Shown here: positions 38,699-47,379 of the stretch, piece by piece
Layout: the number at the start of each line of letters is the position of its first letter
Position numbering within the stretch: position 1 is the stretch's first letter
Origin: Lactobacillus sp. ESL0700
GTDB taxonomy: Bacteria; Bacillota; Bacilli; Lactobacillales; Lactobacillaceae
DNA: 64,000 bases
Direction: 5' to 3'
Assembly: GCF_029392095.1 (NCBI RefSeq)
Contig: NZ_CP113930.1
Coordinates: 1,871,001 to 1,935,000, forward strand
Notes under the pieces: model-generated
Database searches by the model: none
What the model saw: only the letters and a program-made list of their open reading frames with translations
Told to the model about the DNA's origin: nothing
Program-made: the position numbers and the translations under genes

Positions 38699-40111
38699 TT
38701 AGAAATTAAAGTAATTTTTAGCATTATTATATGAAATATCTTGTACTATCTTACCTAATTTCTTAGTATCATCTGGTACTCGTCCTTGTTCTGCCAACTT
38801 ACCGTAAAAGTTGCACAATACTCGTCTGAAGTATTCGTGTCTTGGGTAAGAAAGAAAACTACGTGAATCTGTCAGCATCCCAACAAAGTTAGGTAATAAA
38901 CTTTCTTGAGCGAAAATCCGCAACTGGTTTTCAATGCCTTCAGCGGTGTCATTGAACCACCAACCAGCACCTAATTGCAGCTTTTGAACCATTCCCCCTT
39001 GGAAACAACCCATCATAGTTGCTAGTTCCATCCAATCATTATTGTTTAACGAATAGAAAATTGTTCTTGGAACTTGATTCTTACTTTGCATTGCCGTGTA
39101 CAGTTTAGTAATGTGGGTGACAATATCTGGTTGGGTACCAACAGCGTCATATCCAGTATCAGGACCTAACTGGTCAAACATTGGCCGATTCAGATCACGA
39201 TTAGAGTTTATATGGAATTGCATTGTCCAATCAAATTCATTGTTCAAAGCCATTAGCTTTTCTAGCAACATTGTCAAATATTGATCAATTTCTGTTTGAC
39301 TAAGAGGCTTATTTTCAATCCCCTTTTTGACAATTTGATCTAATTCGTCTTTAGTAGCTTCTTTAAAGTGATAAGTTAATAAAGAATGATCTGATAGACG
39401 ACCGCCCATTTCACTAAAGAATTCAAATCTTTGATGAAGAGCCTTAACAATGTCATCAAAACTATTAATTGTCACACCAGAAATCTTGCCTAATTCTTCC
39501 AGATATTCGCCGTAACCATCACGATCGATTTGAATTAATTTGTCTGGACGCATTGCTGGCAAGGTCTTAAACCCGTTTTGTTGTTCTTCTTTTTTAAGTA
39601 GCTTGTGATACTTTAAATCCGAAGCAGGATCATCAGTCGTACATACAACTTTTACATTTGAGTTCTTAATTAAGTTGCGCGGCTTAAAATCTTCAGTTTG
39701 CAGCAGTTCATTAGCTTTTTGCCAAATTCTTGGAGCTGATTCTTGGGTAAATTCTTCATCAATATGGAAAAAGCGCCGTAATTCTAGGTGTGTCCACTCA
39801 TAAAGTGGATTACCATAAGACTTTTCAATGGTTTTTGCCCATTCCATAAACTTTTTATATTCATCACCATCACCGGTGATGTATTTTTCATCTACACCAT
39901 TTGCCCGCATCAAACGCCATTTATAGTGGTCACCATAATGTCCTTCGTTGAGCCAAATTCTAGTAATGTTTGGGTAATTCTTGTTCTCGTAAATTTCTTC
40001 TGGATTCAAGTGGCAGTGAAAATCGATAATTGGCATCTTAGCTGCATAGTCATGAAACAGCGTCTTCGCTGTATCATTTTCCAGCAAAAAATCTTGATTT
40101 AATAAACTCAT
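38699..40111 (-). CDS. uxaC: Uronate isomerase, copy 2
   Basis: 470 residues, same reaction and same signatures as the copy at 33108-34520 ([49 protein letters not shown]). The two align without length change and with differences scattered over the chain, so they are diverged paralogs rather than a recent duplication. This copy is the third gene of the GPH transporter-uxaE-uxaC operon and is the likely workhorse for galacturonate. AGGAGG lies upstream of the start. Confidence 0.95.
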   Translation of the reverse strand: MSLLNQDFLLENDTAKTLFHDYAAKMPIIDFHCHLNPEEIYENKNYPNITRIWLNEGHYGDHYKWRLMRANGVDEKYITGDGDEYKKFMEWAKTIEKSYGNPLYEWTHLELRRFFHIDEEFTQESAPRIWQKANELLQTEDFKPRNLIKNSNVKVVCTTDDPASDLKYHKLLKKEEQQNGFKTLPAMRPDKLIQIDRDGYGEYLEELGKISGVTINSFDDIVKALHQRFEFFSEMGGRLSDHSLLTYHFKEATKDELDQIVKKGIENKPLSQTEIDQYLTMLLEKLMALNNEFDWTMQFHINSNRDLNRPMFDQLGPDTGYDAVGTQPDIVTHITKLYTAMQSKNQVPRTIFYSLNNNDWMELATMMGCFQGGMVQKLQLGAGWWFNDTAEGIENQLRIFAQESLLPNFVGMLTDSRSFLSYPRHEYFRRVLCNFYGKLAEQGRVPDDTKKLGKIVQDISYNNAKNYFNF

Positions 40112-40146
40112 ACTAGATTAAAACCTCCTTAGGTTAATCTTGTTAA

Positions 40147-41742
40147 CTAAATTTCTTTAGAAATATCAGTCTTAGGTTCATTCTTATCTAAGGCTTCTTG
40201 CTTAGTCTTAACAACACCTTGAAGCAAGTCTAAGTGTTCAGCAATATGGATATTCAAGTACTTGTCGTATAAAGCTTGGTTCTTAAGCAGAATGTTCCAG
40301 AACTTATCACGGTATACATAGTGATAGTTGTGCTTCAAGTTCATAATTGGGCCAAACATTGTGTGTAAAATTTGCCGTGAATCATTGTCATCTAACAATG
40401 TATTTACATTAGCTGGTGTAATTGTTTCAGGTTTAGGAGCATTGCCATCAGTTTGAGCATCAAAGACGTAGTAATCCTTAACGTCATCAAGATTTTCGTA
40501 AGCAAACTTGTACAACTCAACCATAAATTCTGGATCTTTATGAGCAATTACTCGTAATGCTTCAAGCCAGTTAGTACCAGCAGTCTTGACATGCCAACCA
40601 TTCTTCTTAGAAATCCGGCCAATAATTTCATAAACTGATAATTTATCAGAACCTGAGTGAATACTTAATCTATAGCCAAAATGTTCAGCAATTGCTTCAT
40701 GAACGATAAAGTCCTTTTCAAATTCCTTAGGGTCACCAATGTAATCAATTGCCTTTTGGAATTCACCAACAAATCTTGGTGCTACTGAAGTTGGTGTAAT
40801 GCCACGACGCTTCAATTCATTAGCAAAGAAGTAGTGGTTAGGATTAGTTGTCCGGTATGGTGTCTCGTCCATTGAAATTTCAAGATCCAAGTTATAAGGG
40901 ACAATGTATTTTTGATAAACATTAATTGAAAAGAGAAGTGCATCATAGTAAGTCAATACAGATTCTTCAACATCATGCTTAGTAAACTTAACTGAGTAGC
41001 CATTGCCAATATCAAAAGTTTTGTTCAAATAAGTATCGTTAAAGTATTTGATTTGTTCTGGATCAAGAGCATTAAATTGTTTATCTAATTCTTCATCACT
41101 CAAGTTAACAGCATCATTATTAACTACTTCTGTTAAATCCAGCGTAATGATTGAACAACCAATCTTAACAGCATAATCAACTTCATAAGGTGTCTTAACG
41201 TGGTCACCATCAGCACCCCAGCCATAGGTAAAGCCTTCTTCAAAGACTGACCATGAAGCATCTTGGAATACATCGGTATTAGTCCGGTTCATCAAAACCA
41301 ATTCTCGAATTGATTGTTGGGCTAACACTGGCATTACACCGCGGCCCTTGAACAATCTAATATGAGCATTTGATGCATTACCCAACCGGTCACCTAAACC
41401 AAAGGAGTATTTGTAATTACGCCGTGAGGTTGGACGAATCCAGTGAAAGCGTTTAGCTAAAGCATTATTGTTATGTTCGTTTAATTCAGCAACTAACAAA
41501 GTTGAGTCAACATCCGTTAAAGATTCCACTGCTTCAAAATCTGTAGCAGTTAGACGGTTTTCATAAACTACCAACTTCTTTTGCATAATGCCATCAGTAC
41601 CCATTTGATGAAGGATAAAGTATACATTGCGCCGATCTACTTGAATTGAGGGCTTATAAATGTGCTCATTAGTCAAACTATCATAGTTGCCATCGGCAGC
41701 TAAAATCTCTTTAACATTACATAATAATTTATTTAAATCCAT
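40147..41742 (-). CDS. uxaE: Tagaturonate epimerase
   Basis: 531 residues, matching the UxaE family (D-tagaturonate 3-epimerase). It interconverts D-tagaturonate and D-fructuronate, so galacturonate can use the glucuronate enzymes UxuB and UxuA. The sequence has an aldolase/TIM-barrel-like plan with FGLGDRLGNASNAHI, MNRTNTDVFQDASWSVF, YGWGADGDHVKT, EISMDETPYRTTNP and HFGYRLSIHSGSDKLS, segments I recognise from this family. The absence of tagaturonate reductase and altronate dehydratase genes and the position between a GPH transporter and uxaC fit this function. AGGAG precedes the start. Confidence 0.85.
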   Translation of the reverse strand: MDLNKLLCNVKEILAADGNYDSLTNEHIYKPSIQVDRRNVYFILHQMGTDGIMQKKLVVYENRLTATDFEAVESLTDVDSTLLVAELNEHNNNALAKRFHWIRPTSRRNYKYSFGLGDRLGNASNAHIRLFKGRGVMPVLAQQSIRELVLMNRTNTDVFQDASWSVFEEGFTYGWGADGDHVKTPYEVDYAVKIGCSIITLDLTEVVNNDAVNLSDEELDKQFNALDPEQIKYFNDTYLNKTFDIGNGYSVKFTKHDVEESVLTYYDALLFSINVYQKYIVPYNLDLEISMDETPYRTTNPNHYFFANELKRRGITPTSVAPRFVGEFQKAIDYIGDPKEFEKDFIVHEAIAEHFGYRLSIHSGSDKLSVYEIIGRISKKNGWHVKTAGTNWLEALRVIAHKDPEFMVELYKFAYENLDDVKDYYVFDAQTDGNAPKPETITPANVNTLLDDNDSRQILHTMFGPIMNLKHNYHYVYRDKFWNILLKNQALYDKYLNIHIAEHLDLLQGVVKTKQEALDKNEPKTDISKEI

Positions 41743-41786
41743 AATATTTCTCCTATCTACAAAATTACATTTTTAAATAATTAATC

Positions 41787-43235
41787 TTAGTTATCGCCAA
41801 TTCGGCCACCTTCCCAGAGGCCGTGGTCTAAATCGTCAACAATCTTAGCAAAGCGATCATCATCTAACTTATATAAAAAGCCGATAATAATTGCGGCTAA
41901 AATCAAGCAAACACCTGGATACAATGTCATTGCCGCTTTAATTCCTCTAAGAGCGCCTGGTGTCTGATGAGCGTTGGCAACGTAACCAGTCATTGCCAAT
42001 ACACCTGCAGAAACTAACGCTGCTAAAGATTGCGCGATTTTTCTTGAAAAGTTGAATGCTGCGTAAGTGATACCTTCTTTACGAGTGCCTGAACGCCATT
42101 CGCCATAATCAATTGCATTGGAAACCATTGCCCAGGTAATCCCATTTGGAATTGCCAGAGCAGTATAGCCAATCGTTACTAAAACAATGAAGGTAACAAC
42201 ATTGTTAGGCAAAACAAAGTTTAAAATGTTAGCTATTGCACCAATAACAAAACTCCACATTGCAGTTTTCTTTTGGCCAAAGTGTTTAGTAAGAGTTGGA
42301 ATCATAAATACCCCAACAATTGAACAGCCCATCATAATTGCGTTAATGACTGGCTGCAAGCCAATATTGCCCAGATTATATTCCGCATAAAACACCATCA
42401 TTTGGTTATTGGTATTCATTGCAGAAATGGTAAACAAAGTCATTAAAATAATTGCTCCCAGTGGGCCATTTTTAAAAATAACCTTGAAGTAATCTTTAAA
42501 GCCTTCTTTTTGCGCAGATTTGTTTCTGTTAACGTGAACATTTTCTTTCGTGCCAAAGTAACAAATCGCAAACATCACAACACCTAATACAGCAAAAATT
42601 GATGCAGCTAAGAAATAGCCACGACGTTGGTTACTACCACCAAGCATTACAGTTAACGGGATAAATGCCACACCAGCAATAAATTGGGCCCCTACTGAAC
42701 CAATTTGTCTTGTTGTTGCCATGAAGCTACGGTCTTGCGTATTTCTGGACATTACCGAAGCTAGTGAACCGTAAGGATCATTAGTGAACGAATAAGTTAA
42801 ACCCCAGATCATGTAAGCAGCATATGCATAAATAATTTTTTGATTTGTTGATAAACCATTCGGCATTGTGAAGGTAACAATCGTCAAAATTCCTAGAATT
42901 ATCGCTGAAACCATCATAAACGGTCGAAATTTACCGCGTTTACCAATGTTTTTTCGATTATCAACTACTGAACCTGCTATCGGATCCATAAAAGCATCAA
43001 AAATCTTAGTAAACGCAAAGATTCCAGCGACAACTCCTGCACCAATACCAACACCATCAATCCAAAACTTAGTCAAATAAGATTGGCCAAGGTCGAACAT
43101 GAAGCCATTACCAAAATCACCAAAGCCATAGGCAATTTTTTGGTGAAGTGGTATGTGCTTAGACGAATCATTTACCAGCGTAGCATCACAGTCTTTTGCC
43201 TTTTTATCAATAATATTCGCATCTATGCTCTCCAT
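41787..43235 (-). CDS. GPH family transporter, probable hexuronide importer
   Basis: 482 residues, about 12 membrane helices after a polar N-terminal tail of about 35 residues. GPH signatures: KIAYGFGDFGNGF in helix 1, KIFDAFMDPIAGSVVDN after helix 2 with the charged loop RKNIGKRGKFRPF, and NDPYGSLASVMSRN. It leads the operon with uxaE and uxaC2, so free or short-chain galacturonate or glucuronides are the likely cargo. GGAGG lies before the ATG. The transcript begins more than 250 bases upstream. Confidence 0.88.
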   Translation of the reverse strand: MESIDANIIDKKAKDCDATLVNDSSKHIPLHQKIAYGFGDFGNGFMFDLGQSYLTKFWIDGVGIGAGVVAGIFAFTKIFDAFMDPIAGSVVDNRKNIGKRGKFRPFMMVSAIILGILTIVTFTMPNGLSTNQKIIYAYAAYMIWGLTYSFTNDPYGSLASVMSRNTQDRSFMATTRQIGSVGAQFIAGVAFIPLTVMLGGSNQRRGYFLAASIFAVLGVVMFAICYFGTKENVHVNRNKSAQKEGFKDYFKVIFKNGPLGAIILMTLFTISAMNTNNQMMVFYAEYNLGNIGLQPVINAIMMGCSIVGVFMIPTLTKHFGQKKTAMWSFVIGAIANILNFVLPNNVVTFIVLVTIGYTALAIPNGITWAMVSNAIDYGEWRSGTRKEGITYAAFNFSRKIAQSLAALVSAGVLAMTGYVANAHQTPGALRGIKAAMTLYPGVCLILAAIIIGFLYKLDDDRFAKIVDDLDHGLWEGGRIGDN

Positions 43236-43493
43236 TACACACCTCCATATTAAAAATATTTGAATAAATTTATTTTACTTAGCCAAAAATGCACACGTTA
43301 ACATTTTTCTGTAAAAATATAACTTCGATAACTGTCTCTCTCATTTTTAATGATTAGTGCTTAACGAAATCGGTAATTGAGAGAATTTGGTACCCAAGCA
43401 TTAGTTGAACTAATTTGTATCGGTAATTCGATAAATCCATAAATTCATTTCTTCAAATATAAATCTTCTTAATATATTAGTATATCTGAAATC
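43236..43493 (-). promoter_or_regulatory. Long 5' leader of the GPH-uxaE-uxaC2 mRNA
   Basis: About 255 bases lie between the predicted transcription start and the transporter gene, with no ORF. It holds a perfect palindrome TTAGTT-G-AACTAA (43401-43413), a direct repeat ATCGGTAATT (43369-43378 and 43419-43428) and inverted TCTCTCA/TGAGAGA (43337-43343, 43378-43384). No known riboswitch is recognised. Confidence 0.45.
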
Positions 43494-43528
43494 GATTACA
43501 TAATATTCTTAAAAGATATTTTTGTCAA
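43471..43528 (-). promoter_or_regulatory. Promoter, cre and shared 14-bp operator of the GPH-uxaE-uxaC2 operon
   Basis: Minus strand: TTGACA (43528-43523), 17 bp, TATTAT (43505-43500), then cre-like TGTAATCGATTTCA (43500-43487) and TATACTAATATATT (43484-43471). Layout is base-for-base that of the uxaC1 promoter. Confidence 0.8.
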
Positions 43529-43542
43529 CAAAAAATTTAAAA

Positions 43543-43577
43543 TAAAAAAATAGTTTTCGATCTAAAATCGAAAACTA
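43543..43577 (-). terminator. Terminator of the GntR-type regulator gene
   Basis: TAGTTTTCGAT / ATCGAAAACTA perfect stem with a five-base loop; seven T's follow on the minus strand. Confidence 0.85.
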
Positions 43578-43601
43578 CTATAATTAGTGAGTTTAAAAAT
43601 A

Positions 43602-44270
43602 TTATTCAAAATAATCAGCATAATCGCGGCGTAAAGTTGGCTCCTCATCAAGCATCCGGTGCAAGTGACCTGAAAGCAACTTAACTGCTACTGCCGGCTG
43701 CTTTTCTTTAACAGCTTCTAAAATTTGCTCATGTTCCTTAACCAATGAGTCCCACGACAAACTCTTACTACGCAGCCTTAGTACACGGAACCGATTTAGC
43801 TGCATATTAACCATTTGCAACCATAACCAGACTTGCTCACGACCTGATGCTTGGTAAAAATAATGGTGGAAATTTTCATCCTGCTCAAAAAAGCGCATAT
43901 CATTATGAGTTGTCTTAACTTCAAGCTTCTGGCGTTCAATAATTTGGCGCAAAATCATAAAGTCATAATCAGATAACTTTTCAACCGCTTCTTCAATAAC
44001 CTTCGTTTCAACACTTTCACGCATAAAACGAGCATCCTTTGCCTTTTGCAAATTAATCTTCGAAACGTAAGTCCCTGATTGCGGCACAGCAACGATTAAC
44101 CCAACTTCACGCAATTGAAGAATTGCCTCCCTAATTGGCGTTCTCCCAATTTGCAGTTCCTCACATAAATCTTTTTCAGAAATTTTTTGACCGGGTAAAT
44201 ATTGTAGACTAATAATCCGCTTTAGAATTGTATTGTAAACTTGCTCTTTCATGGTTGAAATCATTGCCAT
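43602..44270 (-). CDS. GntR family (FadR-type) regulator of uronate genes
   Basis: 222 residues. The N-terminal winged helix (LPGQKISEKDLCEELQIGRT, then PIREAILQLREVGLI) and an all-helical FCD effector domain (MRESVETKVIEEAVEKL to HLHRMLDEE) place it in the FadR/UxuR group, whose members bind fructuronate, glucuronate or related acids, often through a metal site in the FCD domain. It is read away from uxuB-uxuA. The 14-bp element AATATATTAGTATA occurs in its own divergent region and at two other uronate promoters and is the best candidate for its operator. AGAGAGG precedes the start. Confidence 0.88.
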   Translation of the reverse strand: MAMISTMKEQVYNTILKRIISLQYLPGQKISEKDLCEELQIGRTPIREAILQLREVGLIVAVPQSGTYVSKINLQKAKDARFMRESVETKVIEEAVEKLSDYDFMILRQIIERQKLEVKTTHNDMRFFEQDENFHHYFYQASGREQVWLWLQMVNMQLNRFRVLRLRSKSLSWDSLVKEHEQILEAVKEKQPAVAVKLLSGHLHRMLDEEPTLRRDYADYFE

Positions 44271-44368
44271 TGTCAGTGACCTCTCTTATTTTATTATCTT
44301 CTTTATTACATCATACTCCTATTTACTTGCAAAAAAATTCTAAATGAATAAAAATCTCTCAATAGATA

Positions 44369-44429
44369 TTGACATTTACAAATAATGCGTTTACATTAGT
44401 AATATATTAGTATATTGAAATCGCAATTA
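44369..44429 (+). promoter_or_regulatory. uxuB promoter with shared operator and cre-like site
   Basis: TTGACA (44369-44374), 17 bp, TACATT (44392-44397), then AATATATTAGTATA (44401-44414) and TGAAATCGCAATTA (44416-44429, one mismatch to cre). A second cre-like sequence, complement of TGTAAACGCATTAT, lies in the spacer. Confidence 0.75.
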
Positions 44430-44463
44430 ATACTATCTTGTTTATACCTAAGGGGGTATTACA

Positions 44464-46101
44464 GTGCTTAAGTTAAGTGACAATTATTTAGAAAAAGGCG
44501 CTGACTTTGCAGCTCAAGGAATTACTGTTCCTCAATATGATCAAGCTAAAATAACAGCCGAAACTAAAGAAAATCCTGTTTGGGTGCATTTCGGAGGCGG
44601 TAACCTTTTCCGTTGCTTCCATGCTAAAATCGCTCAAGACTTATTAAATCAAAACGAACTTTCAAGCGGAGTAGTAGTCGCTGAAACTTACGATGATGAA
44701 GTTATTGATAAGATTTACCATGGCTACCAAAACAGAATGTTAAGTGTCGTCATGAACAGTGACGGTTCATTAGAAAAAGAATTATTAGCAAGTGTTGGCG
44801 AGTCACTCTACTTCAACCATACAAATCCTAGTGGTTGGAACAGATTAACCGAAATCTTCACTAAGCCATCATTGCAATTCGCTACTTTTTCAATTACCGA
44901 AAAAGGTTACGCTTTAACTGACGTCAACGGCAATCTAATTGATGCAGCACAAGCTGATATTGAAAATGGTCCTGATAAGCCACAAACAAATATGGGGGCA
45001 ATTGCTCATTTGTTATATGCTCGTTATCAAGCTGGCAAGCTGCCAATCGCAATGGTCAGCACTGATAACTTTTCACAAAATGGTCTCAAACTGGAAACAG
45101 AAGTTCTTAGAATTGCCGAAGGTTGGGCTAACAATGGTCTTGTCGACAGCGGCTTTATTGATTACCTGAAAGATCCGAAGCAAGTTTCATTCCCATGGAC
45201 AATGATTGACCGGATTACACCTAACCCAGCTCAAAGTGTTGCTGATGAACTCAAAGCAAGTGGCTTCGCAGATACTGAAATTGTTCACACGACTAAGCAC
45301 ACTAATATTGCTCCGTTTGGTAACACTGAAAAGATTCATTATCTAGTAATTGAAGACAGTTTCCCTAACGGTCGTCCAGCATTAGAAAAGGCTGGCGTCA
45401 TGTTAGCTAGTCGCGACACTGTTAATGATGCCGATCAAATGAAAGTTACAGCTTGTTTGAATCCTTTGCATACAGCTCTTGCCATCTATGGTAATTTGCT
45501 GGGATACACTTCAATTGCAGCTGAACTTGCCGATGAAGACTTGCTTGGTTTAATCAAAAACTTAGGTTACGGCGAAGATTTACCAGTTGTTAAAGATCCA
45601 AAGATTATTAACCCGAAGAAGTTTATTGACGAATTGATTAACCTTCGTTTACCAAATAAGAATATTCCTGACACGCCACAAAGAATTGCCAGTGATACTT
45701 CACAAAAGATTCCTGTACGTTACGGTGTAACCTTGCAACACTACATCGATGACCCGAAGCTTGACCCGACTAAGCTTGAATTTATCCCGTTAGTTCTTGC
45801 CGGTTGGTGCCGCTACTTAATGGGTATCGATGACAATGGTGCAGAATTTACACAAAGTCGTGATCCATTATTAGCCGACTTAAAGCCTTATGTTGCTGAC
45901 ATTAAACTCGGTGATACCAATACCGATATTCACAAGGCATTAAAGCCAATTTTAACTAACGATAGTATTTTTGGTAACGATCTTTACCAAGTAGGAATTG
46001 CTGACAAAGTAGAAAACTACTTCAAACAATTGATTGCTGGTAAAGGAGCTGTTCGCTCTACTTTACATGAAACTATTAAAGCGAAGAGCTATCAATTTTA
46101 A
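44464..46101 (+). CDS. uxuB: Fructuronate reductase (mannitol dehydrogenase family)
   Basis: 545 residues. Reduces D-fructuronate to D-mannonate with NADH. Long-chain polyol dehydrogenase signatures include VHFGGGNLFRCFHA in the N-terminal Rossmann domain and the C-terminal domain block KVTACLNPLHTALAIYG with the catalytic lysine of K-x-x-x-x-N-x-x-H. It starts with GTG behind AAGGGGG. uxuA follows 22 bp downstream. Other members of the family act on mannitol or tagaturonate; the uxuA partner and the shared operator make fructuronate the most likely substrate. Confidence 0.9.
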   Translation: MLKLSDNYLEKGADFAAQGITVPQYDQAKITAETKENPVWVHFGGGNLFRCFHAKIAQDLLNQNELSSGVVVAETYDDEVIDKIYHGYQNRMLSVVMNSDGSLEKELLASVGESLYFNHTNPSGWNRLTEIFTKPSLQFATFSITEKGYALTDVNGNLIDAAQADIENGPDKPQTNMGAIAHLLYARYQAGKLPIAMVSTDNFSQNGLKLETEVLRIAEGWANNGLVDSGFIDYLKDPKQVSFPWTMIDRITPNPAQSVADELKASGFADTEIVHTTKHTNIAPFGNTEKIHYLVIEDSFPNGRPALEKAGVMLASRDTVNDADQMKVTACLNPLHTALAIYGNLLGYTSIAAELADEDLLGLIKNLGYGEDLPVVKDPKIINPKKFIDELINLRLPNKNIPDTPQRIASDTSQKIPVRYGVTLQHYIDDPKLDPTKLEFIPLVLAGWCRYLMGIDDNGAEFTQSRDPLLADLKPYVADIKLGDTNTDIHKALKPILTNDSIFGNDLYQVGIADKVENYFKQLIAGKGAVRSTLHETIKAKSYQF

Positions 46102-46123
46102 TTAAAAAGGAAGATTTATATTT

Positions 46124-47200
46124 ATGAAAAACATGGGATTTCGATGGTACGGTGATAACAACGACTCCATCACATTATCAGATATTCGGCAAATTCCGGG
46201 TGTATCACAAGTAGTTGGTACCCTGTTTGATATTCCAGCTGGAGAAGTTTGGCCAAAATACCAAATTAAGCACCTAAAGGATGAGGTCGAAGCTGCTGGT
46301 TTAAAGCTCGAAGTTATCGAGTCAGTTAATGTTCACGATGATATTAAAATCGGCTTGCCAAGTAGAGACAAATATATCGAAAACTACATTCAAACAATTC
46401 GCAATTTAGCAGAATATGGCGTTAAGGTTATTTGTTATAATTTCATGCCTGTTTTTGACTGGGTTAGAACCGACTTGCATTACCCATTAGCTGATGGCTC
46501 AACTGCAATGGCTTTTGAACAAAAGTACTTGACCGATGACCCACAAAGTATTGCCGATGCAATGCAAAAGAACTCTAACGGTTACGTTCAAGCTGGTTGG
46601 GAACCAGAAAGAATGGCTGAAATCAAGCGGTTAATGGAAGCATATAAGGATGTAGATACTGAAAAGTTAACTGCTAACCTGAAATACTTCCTTGATGCAA
46701 TTATTCCAGTCTGCGAGGAATGCGATGTCCGTATGGCAATGCACCCAGATGACCCACCACGTGAATTATTCGGTTTGCCACGGATTTACAAGAACCGTGA
46801 CGACATGCTTAAGATTGAACAATTGCACGAATCACCATACAATGGCTTCACCATTTGCTGTGGTAGTTTAGGTGAAAATCCAGAAAATGATGTTCCAGCA
46901 ATTATTCGCGAATTTGCAGCTAAGGACCGTGTTTTCTTTATTCATGGCCGTAACATCAAATTCTTAAATAAAGATGGTGACTTCCACGAATCAGCTGCAC
47001 TTTCATCCGAAGGTTCACTTGATATGTATGAAATCATCAAAGCTTTGCACGACAATAATTATCAAGGCTACATTCGTCCAGATCACGGACGCGATATCTG
47101 GAACGAAAATGGTCGTCCTGGATATGGCCTCTACGACCGTGCTTTAAGTATTACCTACTTGAATGGTCTATGGGAAGCTATTGATAAGGACCGTAAATAA
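46124..47200 (+). CDS. uxuA: Mannonate dehydratase
   Basis: 358 residues. Dehydrates D-mannonate to 2-keto-3-deoxygluconate (KDG). UxuA blocks: FRWYGDNNDSITLSDIRQIPG at the N terminus (split here as FRWYG, then DIRQIPGV), YNFMPVFDWVRTDL, MAMHPDDPP, FTICCGSLGENPENDV, VFFIHGRNIK and RPDHGRDIW, which carry the metal-binding His and Cys residues of this TIM-barrel enzyme. It is the second gene of the uxuB-uxuA operon and is followed by a strong terminator. A second, unrelated dehydratase of the enolase superfamily is encoded at 54170-55381. Confidence 0.95.
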   Translation: MKNMGFRWYGDNNDSITLSDIRQIPGVSQVVGTLFDIPAGEVWPKYQIKHLKDEVEAAGLKLEVIESVNVHDDIKIGLPSRDKYIENYIQTIRNLAEYGVKVICYNFMPVFDWVRTDLHYPLADGSTAMAFEQKYLTDDPQSIADAMQKNSNGYVQAGWEPERMAEIKRLMEAYKDVDTEKLTANLKYFLDAIIPVCEECDVRMAMHPDDPPRELFGLPRIYKNRDDMLKIEQLHESPYNGFTICCGSLGENPENDVPAIIREFAAKDRVFFIHGRNIKFLNKDGDFHESAALSSEGSLDMYEIIKALHDNNYQGYIRPDHGRDIWNENGRPGYGLYDRALSITYLNGLWEAIDKDRK

Positions 47201-47209
47201 TTAATCAAC

Positions 47210-47242
47210 AAAAAATATCCAGCACAATGCTGGATATTTTTT
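47210..47242 (+). terminator. Terminator of uxuB-uxuA
   Basis: AAAAATATCCAGCA / TGCTGGATATTTTTT with a three-base loop, ten bases after the uxuA stop. Confidence 0.92.
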
Positions 47243-47376
47243 ATGCCTTATTTTTCACGAAAAGTATAAAGATACATTTTCAAATATAAAACACTCGCAA
47301 AAATAAAGTAGGGATCTTTGACAGATAGGTACTGGCCGTCTGTAACTTTTAATTCGACTGGATCAACAAAAATATT
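47238..47376. repeat. Direct repeat copy 1: duplicated 3' end of rpiR
   Basis: 139 bp equal to 51393-51531 except one base. In copy 2 this is the last part of the rpiR coding sequence and its stop codon; here it is a non-functional fragment that starts at the T run of the uxuA terminator and ends four bases before the flavoprotein stop codon. Confidence 0.95.
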
Positions 47377-47379
47377 TAT

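Noticed and set aside
33108..40111. Second uxaC as an assembly duplication
   Set aside because: The two copies differ at many scattered positions and have different neighbours.
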